The notes: generated by a model not told the origin, from the letters alone. DNA of 64,000 nucleotides from Symbiodinium microadriaticum (GCA_001939145.1 LSRX01000133.1:732760-796759); one strand, 5' to 3'. Shown: positions 23,967-34,757, numbered from the stretch's first letter. Numbers and translations: made by a program.

Positions 23967-24312
23967 CCAGAAGTAAGCGGCAGGGGCTCTCTGAGTCACT
24001 TATAGGAACACGACACTCAGCTCTGAAAGCATGAAGCATCGTCAAACCTGAACCTCCTCATACTCCTCTCTCCGCAAGTCCATCAACCCCCAAGCCCTTC
24101 CTTAAGAGTTAGCAAGTAGGGTTGAGAAGCGTCCCCTTTTAAGGGGTCTCCCTAATTCTACCTAGGATTCCTGACCCTCCCAGACCGCCCTTCCCGGTCT
24201 TCATGTAGCCCGTCGGAACGATAGCAGGATCAGGGCATTCGCATGTGAAGTCCTGGTTGGGAGGAGGGCGCGGGCAGGCTGCGTGGGTGTCCGGCTTGCG
24301 TACCCGTATCTG

Positions 24313-24421
24313 TAGGGGCCTTCATGGCTTCAATGGGCTTTTTTTGAGGGCTTTTATGTTATCATGATGATAAGGAACCCCGAAAGAGTATTGGTAGTTA
24401 GTTACTGTGGGCTTAGGCCCC
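24313..24421 (+). mobile_element. Family E element, copy 4
   Basis: AGGGGCCTTCATGG at the left and GGGCTTAGGCCCC at the right, with AAGGAACCCCGAAAGAGTAT between. A decayed right half recurs at 24534-24592. Confidence 0.65.
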
Positions 24422-24429
24422 AATGCGGC

Positions 24430-25130
24430 TTATTCTACTAGTGTTGCTGGCGCTCGTTTGTCGCTCTGGTTCTCACTGCTCACTGCCGCCGATCTTGTGG
24501 TTTCCTTATCCTTACAAGCATAGTCTGCTAGAAGCATAAGGAACCCTGCGGAATAGTGTTGGTAATTTTTTACTTGCTCTGACCCCTATTTGTCCCGCTT
24601 TTCCTCTTTGGTAGCATGGAAATCCTAAACCTCGAGTGGTAACTCTTCCATCAGCCGATGCCAGATAAGCCGCACGGCAGGTTCCTTCCATTCCTGGGTC
24701 AGAACTCCTTCTAGGACCCTGCGTTCCAGCGGTCCATTCTTGAGAACCCACGACCTGAACTGTCAACCCCTTTCAGACGACAATTCTAGTATTTCGGAGC
24801 CATAAACTTGATTAGGCTTAGTTACCATCAATGACTCAATGATACCATGACCAAGTCTTGGAGGCGTGACTAACGCTGAGGCGCAAGCGCCGGAAGACGG
24901 GACTGCATGAGAATAACCCCGTTCCTCACCGCCGAAGGCAGAAACCGGCTTTCGCCCTTCGCGGGGTACCCCGCTTAACGAGGCCTCAACCTTCGATTGA
25001 AGTAGTACGCCCGGGATCTGCCGTGTAGCTGGCGTCAAATATGCTGCCAGTCACGTCCTTTCCTTTGATAGCCCTGTTGGCGGGAAATGCATTGCCACTT
25101 AGGTCGACAATTCTCAGGAAAAGACTTTTT
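24430..25130. other. Unique spacer
   Basis: Minus frames at 24512-25038 abut in different phases. The second (24763-25038) is Pro- and Gly-rich without a motif. Confidence 0.35.
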
Positions 25131-25215
25131 GTATTAGGGTACTAGGGTATTAAGGTATTAGGGTCTTAGGGTATTAGGGCATTAAGGTATTAGGGTCTTA
25201 GGGTCTTAGGGTATT
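25131..25215 (+). repeat. (TATTAGGG)n/(TCTTAGGG)n variant array
   Basis: About ten units built on TATTAGGG, TATTAAGG and TCTTAGGG instead of TTTAGGG, in a compact array with no canonical heptamer. Confidence 0.9.
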
Positions 25216-25297
25216 TACATGCTCGAAATCCTGAGCCCACGCGCTTCCACGCTGGAAGTGCTCCGATGTCACATGGAAGCGGTGTCAAGACTCCACA

Positions 25298-25409
25298 CTT
25301 GGGGGTTCATGGGTAGTTACAAAAATGGGGTTATCAGTAGGGCAATTGTACAAACAACCCATACCAGGGGACTTATAACCCCGCTTATAACTACCCATGA
25401 ACCTCCAAG
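25298..25409 (-). mobile_element. MITE family A, copy 7
   Basis: 112 bp, minus-oriented core (CAGTAGGGCAATTGTA). CA on both flanks rather than TA. Confidence 0.88.
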
Positions 25410-25534
25410 CAAGTCAGGTGTGTAGCCCTCCCGCCCGCGCCCTGCGCTTGGGACAACTTCTGCAGGCTCATGTCCACCAGGCGGGTGTCCTAAATCCTAA
25501 CCTCAAAATCCTAAACCTGAACCGTGAAACCACA

Positions 25535-25640
25535 ATGCCCTATAGTATACCATAATATCCCATAATATACCATAATATACCCATGATATGCTAGAACACA
25601 CTATAATACTATAATGTACTAGAGTATACCAGAACATCCC
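25535..25640. repeat. TA-rich CCATAATATA repeat
   Basis: Imperfect units ACCATAATATACC and ACTATAATGTACT. Similar to the blocks at 9345, 38875 and 62389. Confidence 0.8.
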
Positions 25641-25767
25641 AAACCCTAAACCCCAGAAGGCACGCCCAAGACCATTCCTGCTCGCGGGTCTGGTATCTGG
25701 GGTCTTAACACCACGAACCTACCGACGAAGGAAAGAAGGCAGCTATGCAGCTTTGAGGCTTTTGGAT

Positions 25768-25842
25768 CTTAGGGTTTAGGGTTTAGGGGTTTAGGGGTTT
25801 AGGGTTTAGGGGTTTAGGGTTTTTGGATTTTAGGGTTGAGGG
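25768..25842 (+). repeat. TTTAGGG array
   Basis: Alternates TTTAGGG and TTTAGGGG units. Confidence 0.92.
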
Positions 25843-25981
25843 TTCCTCGGGCTTCTTTCTAGGTAGGCGTTTTCAGGCGTCTGGTAACTTTGGGGCTGGA
25901 CGCTTTGGCGTTTAGGGTTCAGGGTGTTTTGCCTTTGAGATCAATGCCCAAGTGCCGAAGAGAGCTGTGTAGGATGGCTTA

Positions 25982-26087
25982 CTTGCAGGTTCATGGGTAG
26001 TTATAAGTGGGGTTATAAGTCCCCTAATATGGGGTATAAGTATAGTTACCCTACTTATAACCCCATTCATAACTACCCATGAACCTC
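25982..26087 (+). mobile_element. MITE family A, copy 8
   Basis: The left TIR CTTGCAGGTTCATGGGTAG is intact and the core is plus-oriented. The right end stops at CCATGAACCTC and is followed by ACTTGGAGG, which resembles the start of another left TIR. Confidence 0.85.
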
Positions 26088-26180
26088 ACTTGGAGGCTCT
26101 GCAGCTATGCATTTTGGACTCTGAGTTAACCCCAAACCCTTGCCCCTAAGCCTCAGGAAGCTTACACATCTTGGCCTTTG

Positions 26181-26310
26181 AACCCTAAACCCTAAACCCT
26201 AAAACCCTAAACCCTACACCCTAAATCCTAAAACCCTAAACCCTAAACCCTAAAACCTAAAACCCTAAACCCTAAAACACTAAACCTTAAAACTCTAAAC
26301 CCTAAACCGC
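26181..26310 (-). repeat. CCCTAAA/CCCTAAAA array
   Basis: About 17 units, alternating seven and eight bases. Confidence 0.92.
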
Positions 26311-26432
26311 AAAGATCTCTACAACGTTGATGCAAAGTCCTAGAACGGGCAAAGGCGAATCGTAACTCCAGAGTCCCCCCAGCCCCGGGGGTTCCGAAAA
26401 AATAAAACTAAACTCTACCCCCCTGGACTAAA

Positions 26433-26552
26433 GGGTTTCGGGTTTAGGGCTTTAGGGCCTGAGGGTTTACAGGTTTAGGGTTTTAGGGCTTTAGGGGTTT
26501 AGGGCTTTAGGGGTTTAGGGCTTTAGGGGTTTAGGGTTTTAGAGTGTAGGGT
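26433..26552 (+). repeat. TTTAGGG array with 16-bp period
   Basis: GGCTTTAGGGGTTTAG repeats three times from about 26487, the same 16-bp unit as at 10920. Confidence 0.9.
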
Positions 26553-26715
26553 TTGATGTTCAGACTAACGAGAGCTCCAAAACCCTCAACCTTATGATCT
26601 TTCCTAAAAACCCGAAACCAGCCTGGGGAATCATCAGGCCGTTGGAATCAATGTTCGTCTGGCCGTGGGCAATATTTTTTGGAGCTGCGGGGAGTGGTGG
26701 GAATGGGGTTTAATA

Positions 26716-26820
26716 TAGGTGCCTCCATCACTAGAATAGGGTGTTGGCATATATGACATTCGAGTTCTGCTCGCGAACCCTAAGGACTAGTACTAATACA
26801 ACAAATTCCAAAGGCCCCCC
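26716..26820 (+). mobile_element. Family E element, copy 5 (decayed)
   Basis: AGGTGCCTCCATCACTAGAA with AGGGTGTTGGCATATATG on the left and GAACCCTAAGGACTAGTACT on the right. Confidence 0.5.
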
Positions 26821-26982
26821 CAATTTCGGCTTTAAATTGGGGGTTTAGGCCGTCAGGTTGAGTTCAAGCGCACGTTCAGAGCAGGGGGTGTTCAGTATAC
26901 CTGGCCAAGCTCCAAGAAAGCCCCTTCCCTTACAACTTGTTAACAACAGGTCTCTTCAGAAACCGCGCTTTACGCAGCCCCA

Positions 26983-27092
26983 CTTTGGGGTTCAGGGGTA
27001 GTTATAAATGAGGCTATGAGTAGGGTAACTATACTTGTAACCCATATTAGGGGACTTGTAACGCCGCTTATAACTGCCCATGAACCTCCAAG
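26983..27092 (-). mobile_element. MITE family A, copy 9
   Basis: 110 bp, minus-oriented core. The left end is mutated (CTTTGGGGTTCAGGGGTAG), the right end intact. Left flank CA, right flank TA. Confidence 0.85.
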
Positions 27093-27625
27093 TAAACCCC
27101 TACACTCTAAACTCAAGAGCTAAGCCCCATTCCACAACGTCGAACCTCAAACATCGAAATCTGAAGCACCAAACGCCCAAACCTCACTGTCCCATGTGGG
27201 GCTTTGAACTTTCGGCGTCTTCTTCGAGACTTCAGTGTGTTGTGACGGTTACCATTGCCGTGACAATTTCAGATGATGCCATGCAGTATTGGGGCTCGAG
27301 TTCAGGTGTATGGAGTGTTTTGGCTTGGAGGTTAGAGTTTGCAGGGTGTCGTCTTGAGCAAAATGTACGCTCTGATCCCGAAACTGTCGAGGCTGGCCTG
27401 GGAACAGGAGACGGTCGTGTTCCCCAAATAGTCCTGACTTTCGTGGCCGGAAGAGCAGATGGGTGGTTCCACGTGAAGGTTTCGTCCCGTATAGAAAGAA
27501 TGTCAAGATGGGACTTTCCGAAAATTAAGGTACCCTTATTTGGGGTCCTTATAACAAGGATCCTACCATTTAGGGTACTATATGAGGATTCCCTATTTTC
27601 GGAAACCCCCCCATATGGCTCATAG
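27080..27625 (+). CDS. 181-codon open frame bounded by two MITEs, hypothetical
   Basis: Not a recognised family. The only in-frame ATG at the 5' end lies inside the right TIR of the family A element, so the first five residues (MNLQV) are element-encoded. The last 35 or so residues read through a family C element and stop just past it. Only residues 40 to 145 are unique sequence; they look moderately protein-like (VSSRIERMSRWDF near the end) but have no domain, signal peptide or membrane segment. A run this long is expected about once by chance in a window of this size. It could hide a real internal exon, but most likely it is a chance frame. Confidence 0.2.
   Translation: MNLQVNPYTLNSRAKPHSTTSNLKHRNLKHQTPKPHCPMWGFELSASSSRLQCVVTVTIAVTISDDAMQYWGSSSGVWSVLAWRLEFAGCRLEQNVRSDPETVEAGLGTGDGRVPQIVLTFVAGRADGWFHVKVSSRIERMSRWDFPKIKVPLFGVLITRILPFRVLYEDSLFSETPPYGS
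27505..27616 (+). mobile_element. MITE family C, copy 1
   Basis: Left arm ATGGGACTTTCCGAAAATTA, right arm TATTTTCGGAAACCCCC. The core AAGGATCCTACCATTTAGGG is shared with the copies at 39423 and 53423. Confidence 0.8.
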
Positions 27626-27836
27626 GCTCGATTTGAGTGGGTTGTTCTCTATCTGGCAGGTTCCCTTCAGGTCTGTCTCTAAGTCAAGGCAGCAGCTTGC
27701 TACCACAGCGACCGCGGTTCCGAAGATTTGTGGCTTAGGTTTTTCGGGCTTTTGCCATAGATTCCTCAGTTTGGGCCTTCGGGTTCATGGCGCGACTGCT
27801 GGTGGACAAAATCCTGCACTACCCTAGTATACACCT

Positions 27837-27958
27837 TGAAACCCCAAACCCCAAAACCCTAAACCCAAAACCCTAAACCCAAAACCCCAAAACCCAAAAC
27901 CCCAAACCTCAAGCCCCGCTATGGCCGCGACTCCTAAACCCCAAACCCCAAAAACTAC
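27837..27958 (-). repeat. CCCCAAA/CCCTAAA array
   Basis: Mostly CCCCAAA and CCCAAAA variants with few canonical units. Confidence 0.85.
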
Positions 27959-28059
27959 ACCAAAGATGCTAGACCCAAACGTTCTCAGGCCCCGCGCCCC
28001 GAAGCAGGTCAGCACACAAGTGGACCCTGGGGGCACCTGGCTTTGCAGGGTTTAGGGTT

Positions 28060-28810
28060 TAGGGCCTTTTTTGCCGGCATGCTGCTAGGTTTTGCATGGC
28101 TTTCTATGCGTCTCTTGTTTCCGTCGTGGTCATACCAAGTCTAAAAAGAGCTTGAATTCAGGGTTTGGGTGCAGTTTAGATCTGCAGGAGAGACTTTTGG
28201 GTCCTAGCGGGTTGTGTAGCTTCGAAACTCCTCAGGGGCTTCGGGGTTTAGGGTTTAGGGTTTAGTGTACCCCTAGCTTGTTTTAAGTAGGCAAAACCAC
28301 TGGGGCCAAAAGAACGCGGCCTTTGGGCCTTGGGGGCCCATAGGCATACAGAAACCTATTGAAGCGCACTCGCGCATCTGAAATGCGTCTTCTACACACA
28401 CAGTCCCACAGCGAAACGGTGATTGGGGGTCTAGAATAGAGGGTTCCTACCTCAAGGCCAGGGCACACGCAAGGGCGAGTGCAAAGCGCCACAGAAACAT
28501 GGCTCAGGGCTTAGTTTGCAGTTGGGGGTCCAAACCGCACCAAAACGATGGTCTTTTGAATAGGCAGTCCCAAATGCACAAGCACAGTTGCCATCAACCC
28601 ACACCTTAAACTCCGAACCTCGAAACCCAAACCATTGGGCTCAAGCCCAAACTCCACTAAGGGTTTGGGGTTTATTTAGGGTTTAGGGTTTTTAGGTTTT
28701 AGGCTTCAAAGACCCATGAGGGCAACTAGAGCCGGCTTGACCTCAGCGCCACAATCACCTGGGACTGAAAGCTTTCGAAAGGTTTCCGGGGGCTCACGTG
28801 CTCTCATGTT
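28060..28810. other. Unique spacer
   Basis: Three-unit TTTAGGG runs at 28240-28263 and 28676-28700. Minus 28283-28492 is open without a motif. Confidence 0.4.
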
Positions 28811-28818
28811 TCTTACTG

Positions 28819-28929
28819 CTTGGAGGTTCATGGGTAGCCATAAGTGGGGGTTATAAGTCCCCTAATATGGCTCATAAGTATAGATACCCTACTTAGAGCC
28901 CCATTTATAACTACCTATGAGTCGTCAAG
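28819..28929 (+). mobile_element. MITE family A, copy 10
   Basis: 111 bp with a decayed right TIR (ACTACCTATGAGTCGTCAAG). TG on both flanks. Confidence 0.85.
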
Positions 28930-29590
28930 TGGGGTCAAGATACTGCTGAGGCTGATCCAGGAACTTCCTATGATCCAGGTTTGCCAGCCTGGCGAACCTC
29001 CGGCTGAACCCTCATTCGGCTTAGCCGCCCAAGCCCTCACCACGAAATCCAGCACTGAAACCAGTGAAGCAAACCTGAAACCCTAAAACAAAGGAACACC
29101 GGAAGTCCAAAAACATAAACCCTAAACCCTAAACCAACAGCAATTCAAACCGAACCGTGTTTTTGGCTCCGGGGGGCGAAGATCGGATGGAGGCTTCGGG
29201 GCTTGAAGGCTTAGGGTGCTCCAGTTTAGGGTTTCTACGGATTCGGGCTCTAGGCTTCTTAAGCTCCTTTTTCCGTCTGCAGAGTCTACAGTCGAAAGGC
29301 CTCAGGGTTCTTTGGGCGAAGGGTCGGCTTAAGGTTCGTCTCTCGGAGAACCCACCTAGCTCCAGGATACCGAGTCTCACTTTAAGACTAAACTGACAGA
29401 TCAGATACGTCCCTAAAGCACCGAACCTGAAACACTAAGTCCTCAACCCGGCTCTGGCATCTCCCCTAGACTCGAGAGGCAAGGGTGTCCTGAAGACAGC
29501 GGTCGGATGTTTTCGGAAAAGCGGTGCAGGCTCACTATTCTGACATAGCCATGAACCAAGGAAGAGTATGACCAACTTATACGGATTATA
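28930..29590. other. Unique spacer
   Basis: Frames 28844-29086 (+), 29157-29396 (+) and 29129-29380 (-) overlap. None has supporting signals. Confidence 0.35.
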
Positions 29591-29598
29591 CGGCCTTC

Positions 29599-29702
29599 TA
29601 CCTATAGTCTCCATTGTAGTTCCTTTTTTGGGGGGTTACCTTTTCGGATCCTTATAGAATTGGTTAAACCAAAACAAGGAACTACAATGGAGATTATAGG
29701 TA
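29599..29702. mobile_element. Palindromic MITE-like element H
   Basis: 104 bp with ends TACCTATAGTCTCCATTGTA and the inverted TACAATGGAGATTATAGGTA. Arms of about 30 bp differ by one base in this stretch. Single copy in the window. Confidence 0.8.
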
Positions 29703-29730
29703 TGTTACACCCCGAAACTGCTAAGACACC

Positions 29731-29806
29731 TAACCCTAAACCCTAAACCCTAAACCCTAAAACCCTAAACCCTGAACCCCTAAACCCTAAACCCTAACAA
29801 ACCCAC
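29731..29806 (-). repeat. CCCTAAA array
   Basis: About ten units, mostly canonical, starting 28 bp after element H. Confidence 0.92.
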
Positions 29807-29907
29807 CAAGAGCCCTGAAACTCCTAAGACACCGCTCCAGAAGAATCTTTCTGGCGATCGGCCCCTGCAGCCTAGGAAGACCCTTTTTTGGGGCTGAATG
29901 GCTTTCG

Positions 29908-30050
29908 GTTTAGGGGTTTTGGGGTTTAGGGGTTTTGGGGTTTAGGGGTTAAGGGGTTAGGGTTTAGGGTTTTAGGGGTGTAGGGTTTTGGGGTTTAGGG
30001 GTTAAGGGGTTAGGGTTTAGGGTTTTAGGGTTTAGGGTTAAGGGGTGCTT
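29908..30050 (+). repeat. TTTAGGGG array with 52-bp period
   Basis: The block starting TTTAGGGGTTAAGGGGTTAG at 29941 recurs at 29993. Confidence 0.9.
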
Positions 30051-30226
30051 GGGGGCAAAGCCGGAGAAAACGCAGAAGCGGAGCCCGGCTCGAACATAGG
30101 GGCTGGAACAGGGCTTCGGGCTAAGTCGGGGGCCTTAGGAATTGGGTTACTGATCAACAATTAATTGGGGCTTCTCTCTTAAGCCCAAAGCCCCAAAGTC
30201 CAGCAATCCCTCGACTTGGGTTGTTA

Positions 30227-30276
30227 AGGTTTAGGGTTTAGGGCGTAGTTTGCAGGCTTTAGGGTTTAGGGTTTTT
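30227..30276 (+). repeat. TTTAGGG units
   Basis: Two short clusters separated by GCGTAGTTTGCAGGC. Confidence 0.85.
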
Positions 30277-30584
30277 ATTGGTGCAGGCGTCTCGTGCCCA
30301 AGGTTTACGAGTTGGGGATCGCCTGAACCCCACAGCTGGGTCTACTGCTTGTATCCACCACGCAGGGGTCCATGGCCGGGACTGTGCAGGCCACTGTCTG
30401 GATGCACCTGTAGGTAGGAGCTCGGATTAGGGGAACTCCTGGAAATATAGACCCTCTCAATAGAAACCCTAAACCCAATATGGGTCTCTTTTTAAGAGAG
30501 GCATAAGTAGGGTTCCGCAGGGTCCCCTTTAAGCGGTCTCCCTAGTACCACTTAGGCGTAGAACACTGTAGGACGTAATCTAAC

Positions 30585-30940
30585 CTTCCTCGGAGCTCAA
30601 CTGCCGAGCGGGGCCTTTGTTCTTGCTTTCCAGGAGAAACCGCGGCCAGGAATTACGACGTTGCATTCTGTCGATTGCATGGCGAAGCTCCACAGCCACA
30701 CTGCGGTTGGAAAGGATGCCGGGAGGAGCTGGGCTCAGCACATCGTTGAATTGGCGGTGCTCGTACCATGAATCGAAGAGTGACCGTAGCGATGTCATCT
30801 CTTCGCGAGCAACCTTCCAGAGCCAGTATTTCTCCAGGTCGAAGAAGAACTGCGAACCTTTAGCGTGCAAGTTGCTGAAGGTGAGTCTTCGACGCAAGGC
30901 TTCGAGGTCCACCGGCGGCTTCCTTGCAGTTTGAATATTT
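30585..30940 (-). CDS. Candidate internal exon, hypothetical protein
   Basis: The minus frame is open from 30954 down to a TAG at 30580-30582. No ATG begins it, so if real it is an internal exon. Upstream it has acceptor-like AG positions at 30941 and 30923, and its end carries a donor-like GAAG/GTTAG just before the stop. The peptide mixes aromatic, charged and hydrophobic residues (FFFDLEKYWLWKVAREEM, then VAVELRHAIDRMQRRN), with a helical, lightly amphipathic look and no low complexity. The segment is free of telomere repeats, MITEs and microsatellites, unlike its surroundings. I recognise no family. Open runs of this length are expected by chance in the window, so the case rests on composition and splice-like ends. 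Confidence 0.35.
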
Positions 30941-31106
30941 CTGCGCCAGGCTCTCTAAATAATAACGTCACCCTGAAGTTGAGCTTGGAATCCCAGCTCA
31001 GGATTTGGGGGTTACAGGGTTTGGGTTTTGGACTTGGGGCTTGGGGTTTCCGGTTTCATTAGCAATCATCCTATCATCGTAACTAAGCCATCAACCCCCA
31101 CTCCTC

Positions 31107-31218
31107 CCTAAACACCTAAACCCTCAATCCTACTCCCCACTAAGCCCTAAACCCTAAACCCTAAACCCTAAACCCAAGCCCTAAAGCCCCAAAACCCTAA
31201 AACCCTAAAGCCTCTAAA
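31107..31218 (-). repeat. CCCTAAA array
   Basis: Canonical in the middle, degenerate at both ends. Ends 55 bp before an assembly gap. Confidence 0.9.
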
Positions 31219-31273
31219 TTCCCGAACTCAAAGATCCGAGCCCGGGCCGAACCCATTTTACGCCATCGCCTTT

Positions 31274-31439
31274 NNNNNNNNNNNNNNNNNNNNNNNNNNN
31301 NNNNNNNNNNNNNNNNNNNNNNNNNNNNNNNNNNNNNNNNNNNNNNNNNNNNNNNNNNNNNNNNNNNNNNNNNNNNNNNNNNNNNNNNNNNNNNNNNNNN
31401 NNNNNNNNNNNNNNNNNNNNNNNNNNNNNNNNNNNNNNN
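31274..31439. other. Assembly gap (166 N)
   Basis: Run of N between telomere-type arrays that face in opposite directions (CCCTAAA before, TTTAGGG after). Confidence 1.
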
Positions 31440-31465
31440 CCAGGGTCTCTCTTGTGGGGGGTGTA

Positions 31466-31582
31466 GGTTTTAATAGGGTTTAGGGTTTCGGGGTTTTAGG
31501 GTTTTAGGGTTTTAGGGGTTTTAGGGTTTTAGGTTTTCAGGGTTTTAGAGTTTTAGGGTTTAGGGTTTTAGGGTTTAGGATC
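31466..31582 (+). repeat. TTTTAGGG array
   Basis: Mostly the eight-base unit TTTTAGGG with a few TTTAGGG. Confidence 0.9.
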
Positions 31583-31722
31583 TATAGCGTGTGGGTGGGC
31601 TTAGGGGCCAAGGGGCCTTGTTGGTTTGTTTTTGTTGAGTGCAGTGGCCCTTTCTGCGCATGCTGGCTCCCAAGCCCATCCCTGTTTAGGGTTTAGGGTT
31701 CAGGGTTTGGGCCTAGATCCCT

Positions 31723-31910
31723 AAACAACCGCCAAGCAAGTCCCAAAGCCCCAAACCCGAAACCCTATCACCTAATCCCCAAAGCTCCAACCCCTAAACC
31801 TCAAATCCTAAACCCTAACCCCTAAAGGCTAATCCCCAAAGCTCCAAACCCTAAACCTTAAATCCTAAACCCTAATCCCTAAACGCTAATCCCCAAAGCT
31901 CCAACTCTAA
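31723..31910 (-). repeat. CCCTAAA array with 57-bp period
   Basis: The marker AATCCCCAAAGCTCCAA begins at 31774, 31831 and 31888, exactly 57 bp apart, embedded in decayed CCCTAAA units. Confidence 0.92.
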
Positions 31911-32390
31911 GCCCGAAGTCCCAAAATCCCGACACCCCAGAAACCCCGGAAGGCGAAGAATTGTCAGCCCCACAAAGGTGGAAGCAGCGATGCTTTTGGG
32001 CCCCCGGGCCCTTCAAATTGCGTCTCACCTCGGATGCCGGCTTCTTGCGATCACAAAAATGTACAACAGGGGCGGTTTAGGGTTTAGGGCCAAGGCTGCT
32101 GTTGGCTTTCTATGCTCCTTCTGTCGCAAAACCCCAGATTTAGGGTTAAGGGCTTGAGGCTCAGGGCTTCAAGGGCTTCATGCACTAAACCCTAAACCCT
32201 AAACCGTGGATTGAAGGCTTGAGGGTTTAGAGTTGAAGAAGTTTTCGGGGGCTCCTAGGGGCTCAGCCTTACACTGGAGGTCCTGGGCTTAGAGGCTGCA
32301 GCAAAAAAGATTTGGTATAGAGCCTTTTTCGAGGAGGCCGAGCCTTTTGCATCCACGGTCTCCGATGCAAAAGTTGAAACCTGATGCCTT
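31910..32390. other. Unique spacer
   Basis: Short arrays at about 32075-32090 (+) and 32186-32208 (-). No gene is seen. Confidence 0.4.
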
Positions 32391-32394
32391 CAGG

Positions 32395-32518
32395 TTTAGG
32401 GTTTAGGGTTTAAGGGTTTAGGGGTTTAGGGTTTAGGATTTAGGGTTTAGGGTTTAAGGGTTAAGGGCTTAGGGTTTAGGGTTTAGGGTTTGGGGTTTAG
32501 GGTTTAGGGTTTAGGGCT
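32395..32518 (+). repeat. TTTAGGG array
   Basis: About 17 units, largely canonical. Confidence 0.93.
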
Positions 32519-32519
32519 T

Positions 32520-33520
32520 TCATCTCAAGCCGAGCCCTCATCTAGGGCCAGCAAGATCTTCGCAACATATACAAACCAGATCATGACTGGCACTTGCACC
32601 GTTTAAACTCCCGAAGCCCTGAGATCGACCTGAGACCCTGGGCTGCAGTAACAGTTACCAATCCCCTACAACGGAATCACCTTTTGAACAGTAGCATCTA
32701 AAACCCCTAGCGCCTTCTCCTCTTCAGGAGGGTTTTCTAGGGTTTCGGGTTTAGGGTTCTCTATGACCATCAGCTGCAGCCAGCGGAAAGCTTAACCCCA
32801 CGCCGCAAACCCAATGCCCTGGAAAACGCGCTGCTAAACTCCTCAAGACCTATCCACCCTAAACTTTTACACCCCTGAGTGTCTTGTGCTTCCCGGGTGC
32901 TGAAGCAGGGCTCTCCCGGGATGGAGCAGTTTGCCACGGCCTCCCCAACGTAGCCATCCAGGCCTGTCTGAAAGGGCTGATGGTTCGGGTTTAGGGCTTT
33001 CAGCTTAGGCTTTAATGTTTACCTAGACCCCTCAAAGTAGGTGAAATAATGGCCCAAAACCTATAAAGGGCTAGTATTCTACATACCTTTCGGCATCCAG
33101 GTAGGGGTTTAGGGAGGGTTTGGGGTTTGGGGCCGAGGAGGCTTCAGGGCTTAGGGCCCCAGGCTGGGAGTGTCAGGTTTGGGGCCTGGGCTGCTGTCTC
33201 AGGTCTCAGGCCTCTCAAACCTTTCAAGAACTCAAACCACGCGGCCCCTACCTATAGAAGCTTACCTCTTTTTTTTAGGATCCTCCTCATGACGATTTCT
33301 TTCTAATAAGCTCTTTAAAAAAGGTAGGTTATTGGGGGGGGGGGGTTATGGTAGCCGCCAGCCATGACAAGCGCCCTTCACCTCAAGCCAGAGGCGAGAT
33401 GGTAGTCCTTAGAAGCAGAAAGGGTGTGGAGTGCATACAGATGATTACAAGCCATTGCGAATTTTGGGGGCTAGGCTGGAGGAATATTCGCAACATGTAA
33501 AGCTTAGGGTTTGAGGTAGA
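32520..33520. other. Unique spacer
   Basis: A possible imperfect palindrome at 33247-33332 (CCTACCTATAGAAGCTTACC facing AAGGTAGGTTATTG). Homopolymer T8 and G10 runs lie nearby. No gene is seen. Confidence 0.35.
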
Positions 33521-34500
33521 GGGATTAGGATTTCAGTGGTTCGGTTTTTAACCAGAGGCTATCCGACCCCAGACAAAAGCACCGAATGTCTTCATGAAGT
33601 GGACAATCCCAACCCCGACTCCAAGCCTGCCAGCTACTCATGCACACCCGAAGGCTCGCAACCCAGAAGGCCCGTGCCGTAAGCTCGCCTGAACTAAACA
33701 TCCAATGTCTAACCTTCGCATCCAGGCTTCCCCCAAGTTTCGAAAACCCCCGGAGCCCCTGAACCGTGCACAAAGCTGAGGTCCACGCAAGAGTAGCTGG
33801 TCAAGCTGTTCTGCCTCAGGATATGGCCAGCAGGATTCTAACGATCTGCCGACGACAGCCAGAACATCGCGAACCCTAAAGTTCCTAAAGCTACCGGCTT
33901 TGAGGTTGAGTATGAAGATTTCAAGGCTCAGGGCTTGAGAGCTCTGTCCGTCTCGGGNNGGGGGGGGGGGAAGGCTCAAATTCAGCTTAGGGGTTGGTTT
34001 CAGGGCTTAAAGGGGTAAGCTCCCCGCAACCTGCATGACTTAAAAAGGAAGCTCATCGTTAGGGTTTAGGGTTTAGGGTGTAGGGGAAACTCAAACCCCT
34101 TGGGGCTCGGGTTTAAGGCTCTGGGGGGTGGACGTTGGACTCAGGTTTTGAGCTCGTGGCTGACGGCAGGCACTGAGAGATCTGCGGAATGACGTAATAC
34201 TTATGAGAAAGCCCGCATGACCTTATACTTTGTGACCCAGGCAAAACATGCGGGCTGTTCCGAGATATGTGCTTTCAGCTACCTGCTTCAGCAGCAGCCC
34301 AAGATAAAATGCTTCTAGAACCCCACAACCCCCCCCCCCCCGCCACGATCCCTCTAAAAGTCCCACATCTCGATGATTTCAGTTCCCACGCACGTCCTTC
34401 AGCATTAGTTTCCCCTGATCCGGGCTCCCCGGCACGGCGCGGCCATACCCGGCAGGTAGGGTCGTCGGCCCGGGACAGTCGCAAACTGGCTCCGTCCTGG
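33520..34500. other. Unique spacer with overlapping minus frames and two Ns
   Basis: Minus frames 33525-33773 and 33638-33979 overlap in different phases. The second crosses the undetermined bases at 33958-33959 next to a G-run, so its start is unreliable. Plus 34267-34521 is open without a motif. Confidence 0.3.
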
Positions 34501-34511
34501 TTAGGGGTTTT

Positions 34512-34578
34512 GGAACCCTAACCCCTAAAATCCTAAACCCTAACCCCTAAACCCCTAAACCCGTAAACCCTAAAAGGC
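34512..34578 (-). repeat. CCCTAAA array
   Basis: About nine degenerate units (CCCTAACC, CCCCTAAA, CCCGTAAA). Confidence 0.88.
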
Positions 34579-34662
34579 GTAGGGTCTAGGGTTCGGGGCC
34601 GTGCGAAGCCTTCGATGGCAAACGCCCCCCCACATCCGTAAACCTCGATAAAAGAGAGAATC

Positions 34663-34757
34663 TAGGTGCCTAAACAATTACCGAGACTATTTTTGGGTTC
34701 CTGACTATAGCTGCAGTATCATATGCACCCGAAAACCCGATTCTAAATATTGGCCCC
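34663..34757 (-). mobile_element. Family E element, copy 6
   Basis: Starts TAGGTGCCTAAACAATTACC, then ACTATTTTTGGGTTCCTGAC, and ends ATTGGCCCC. Confidence 0.6.
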
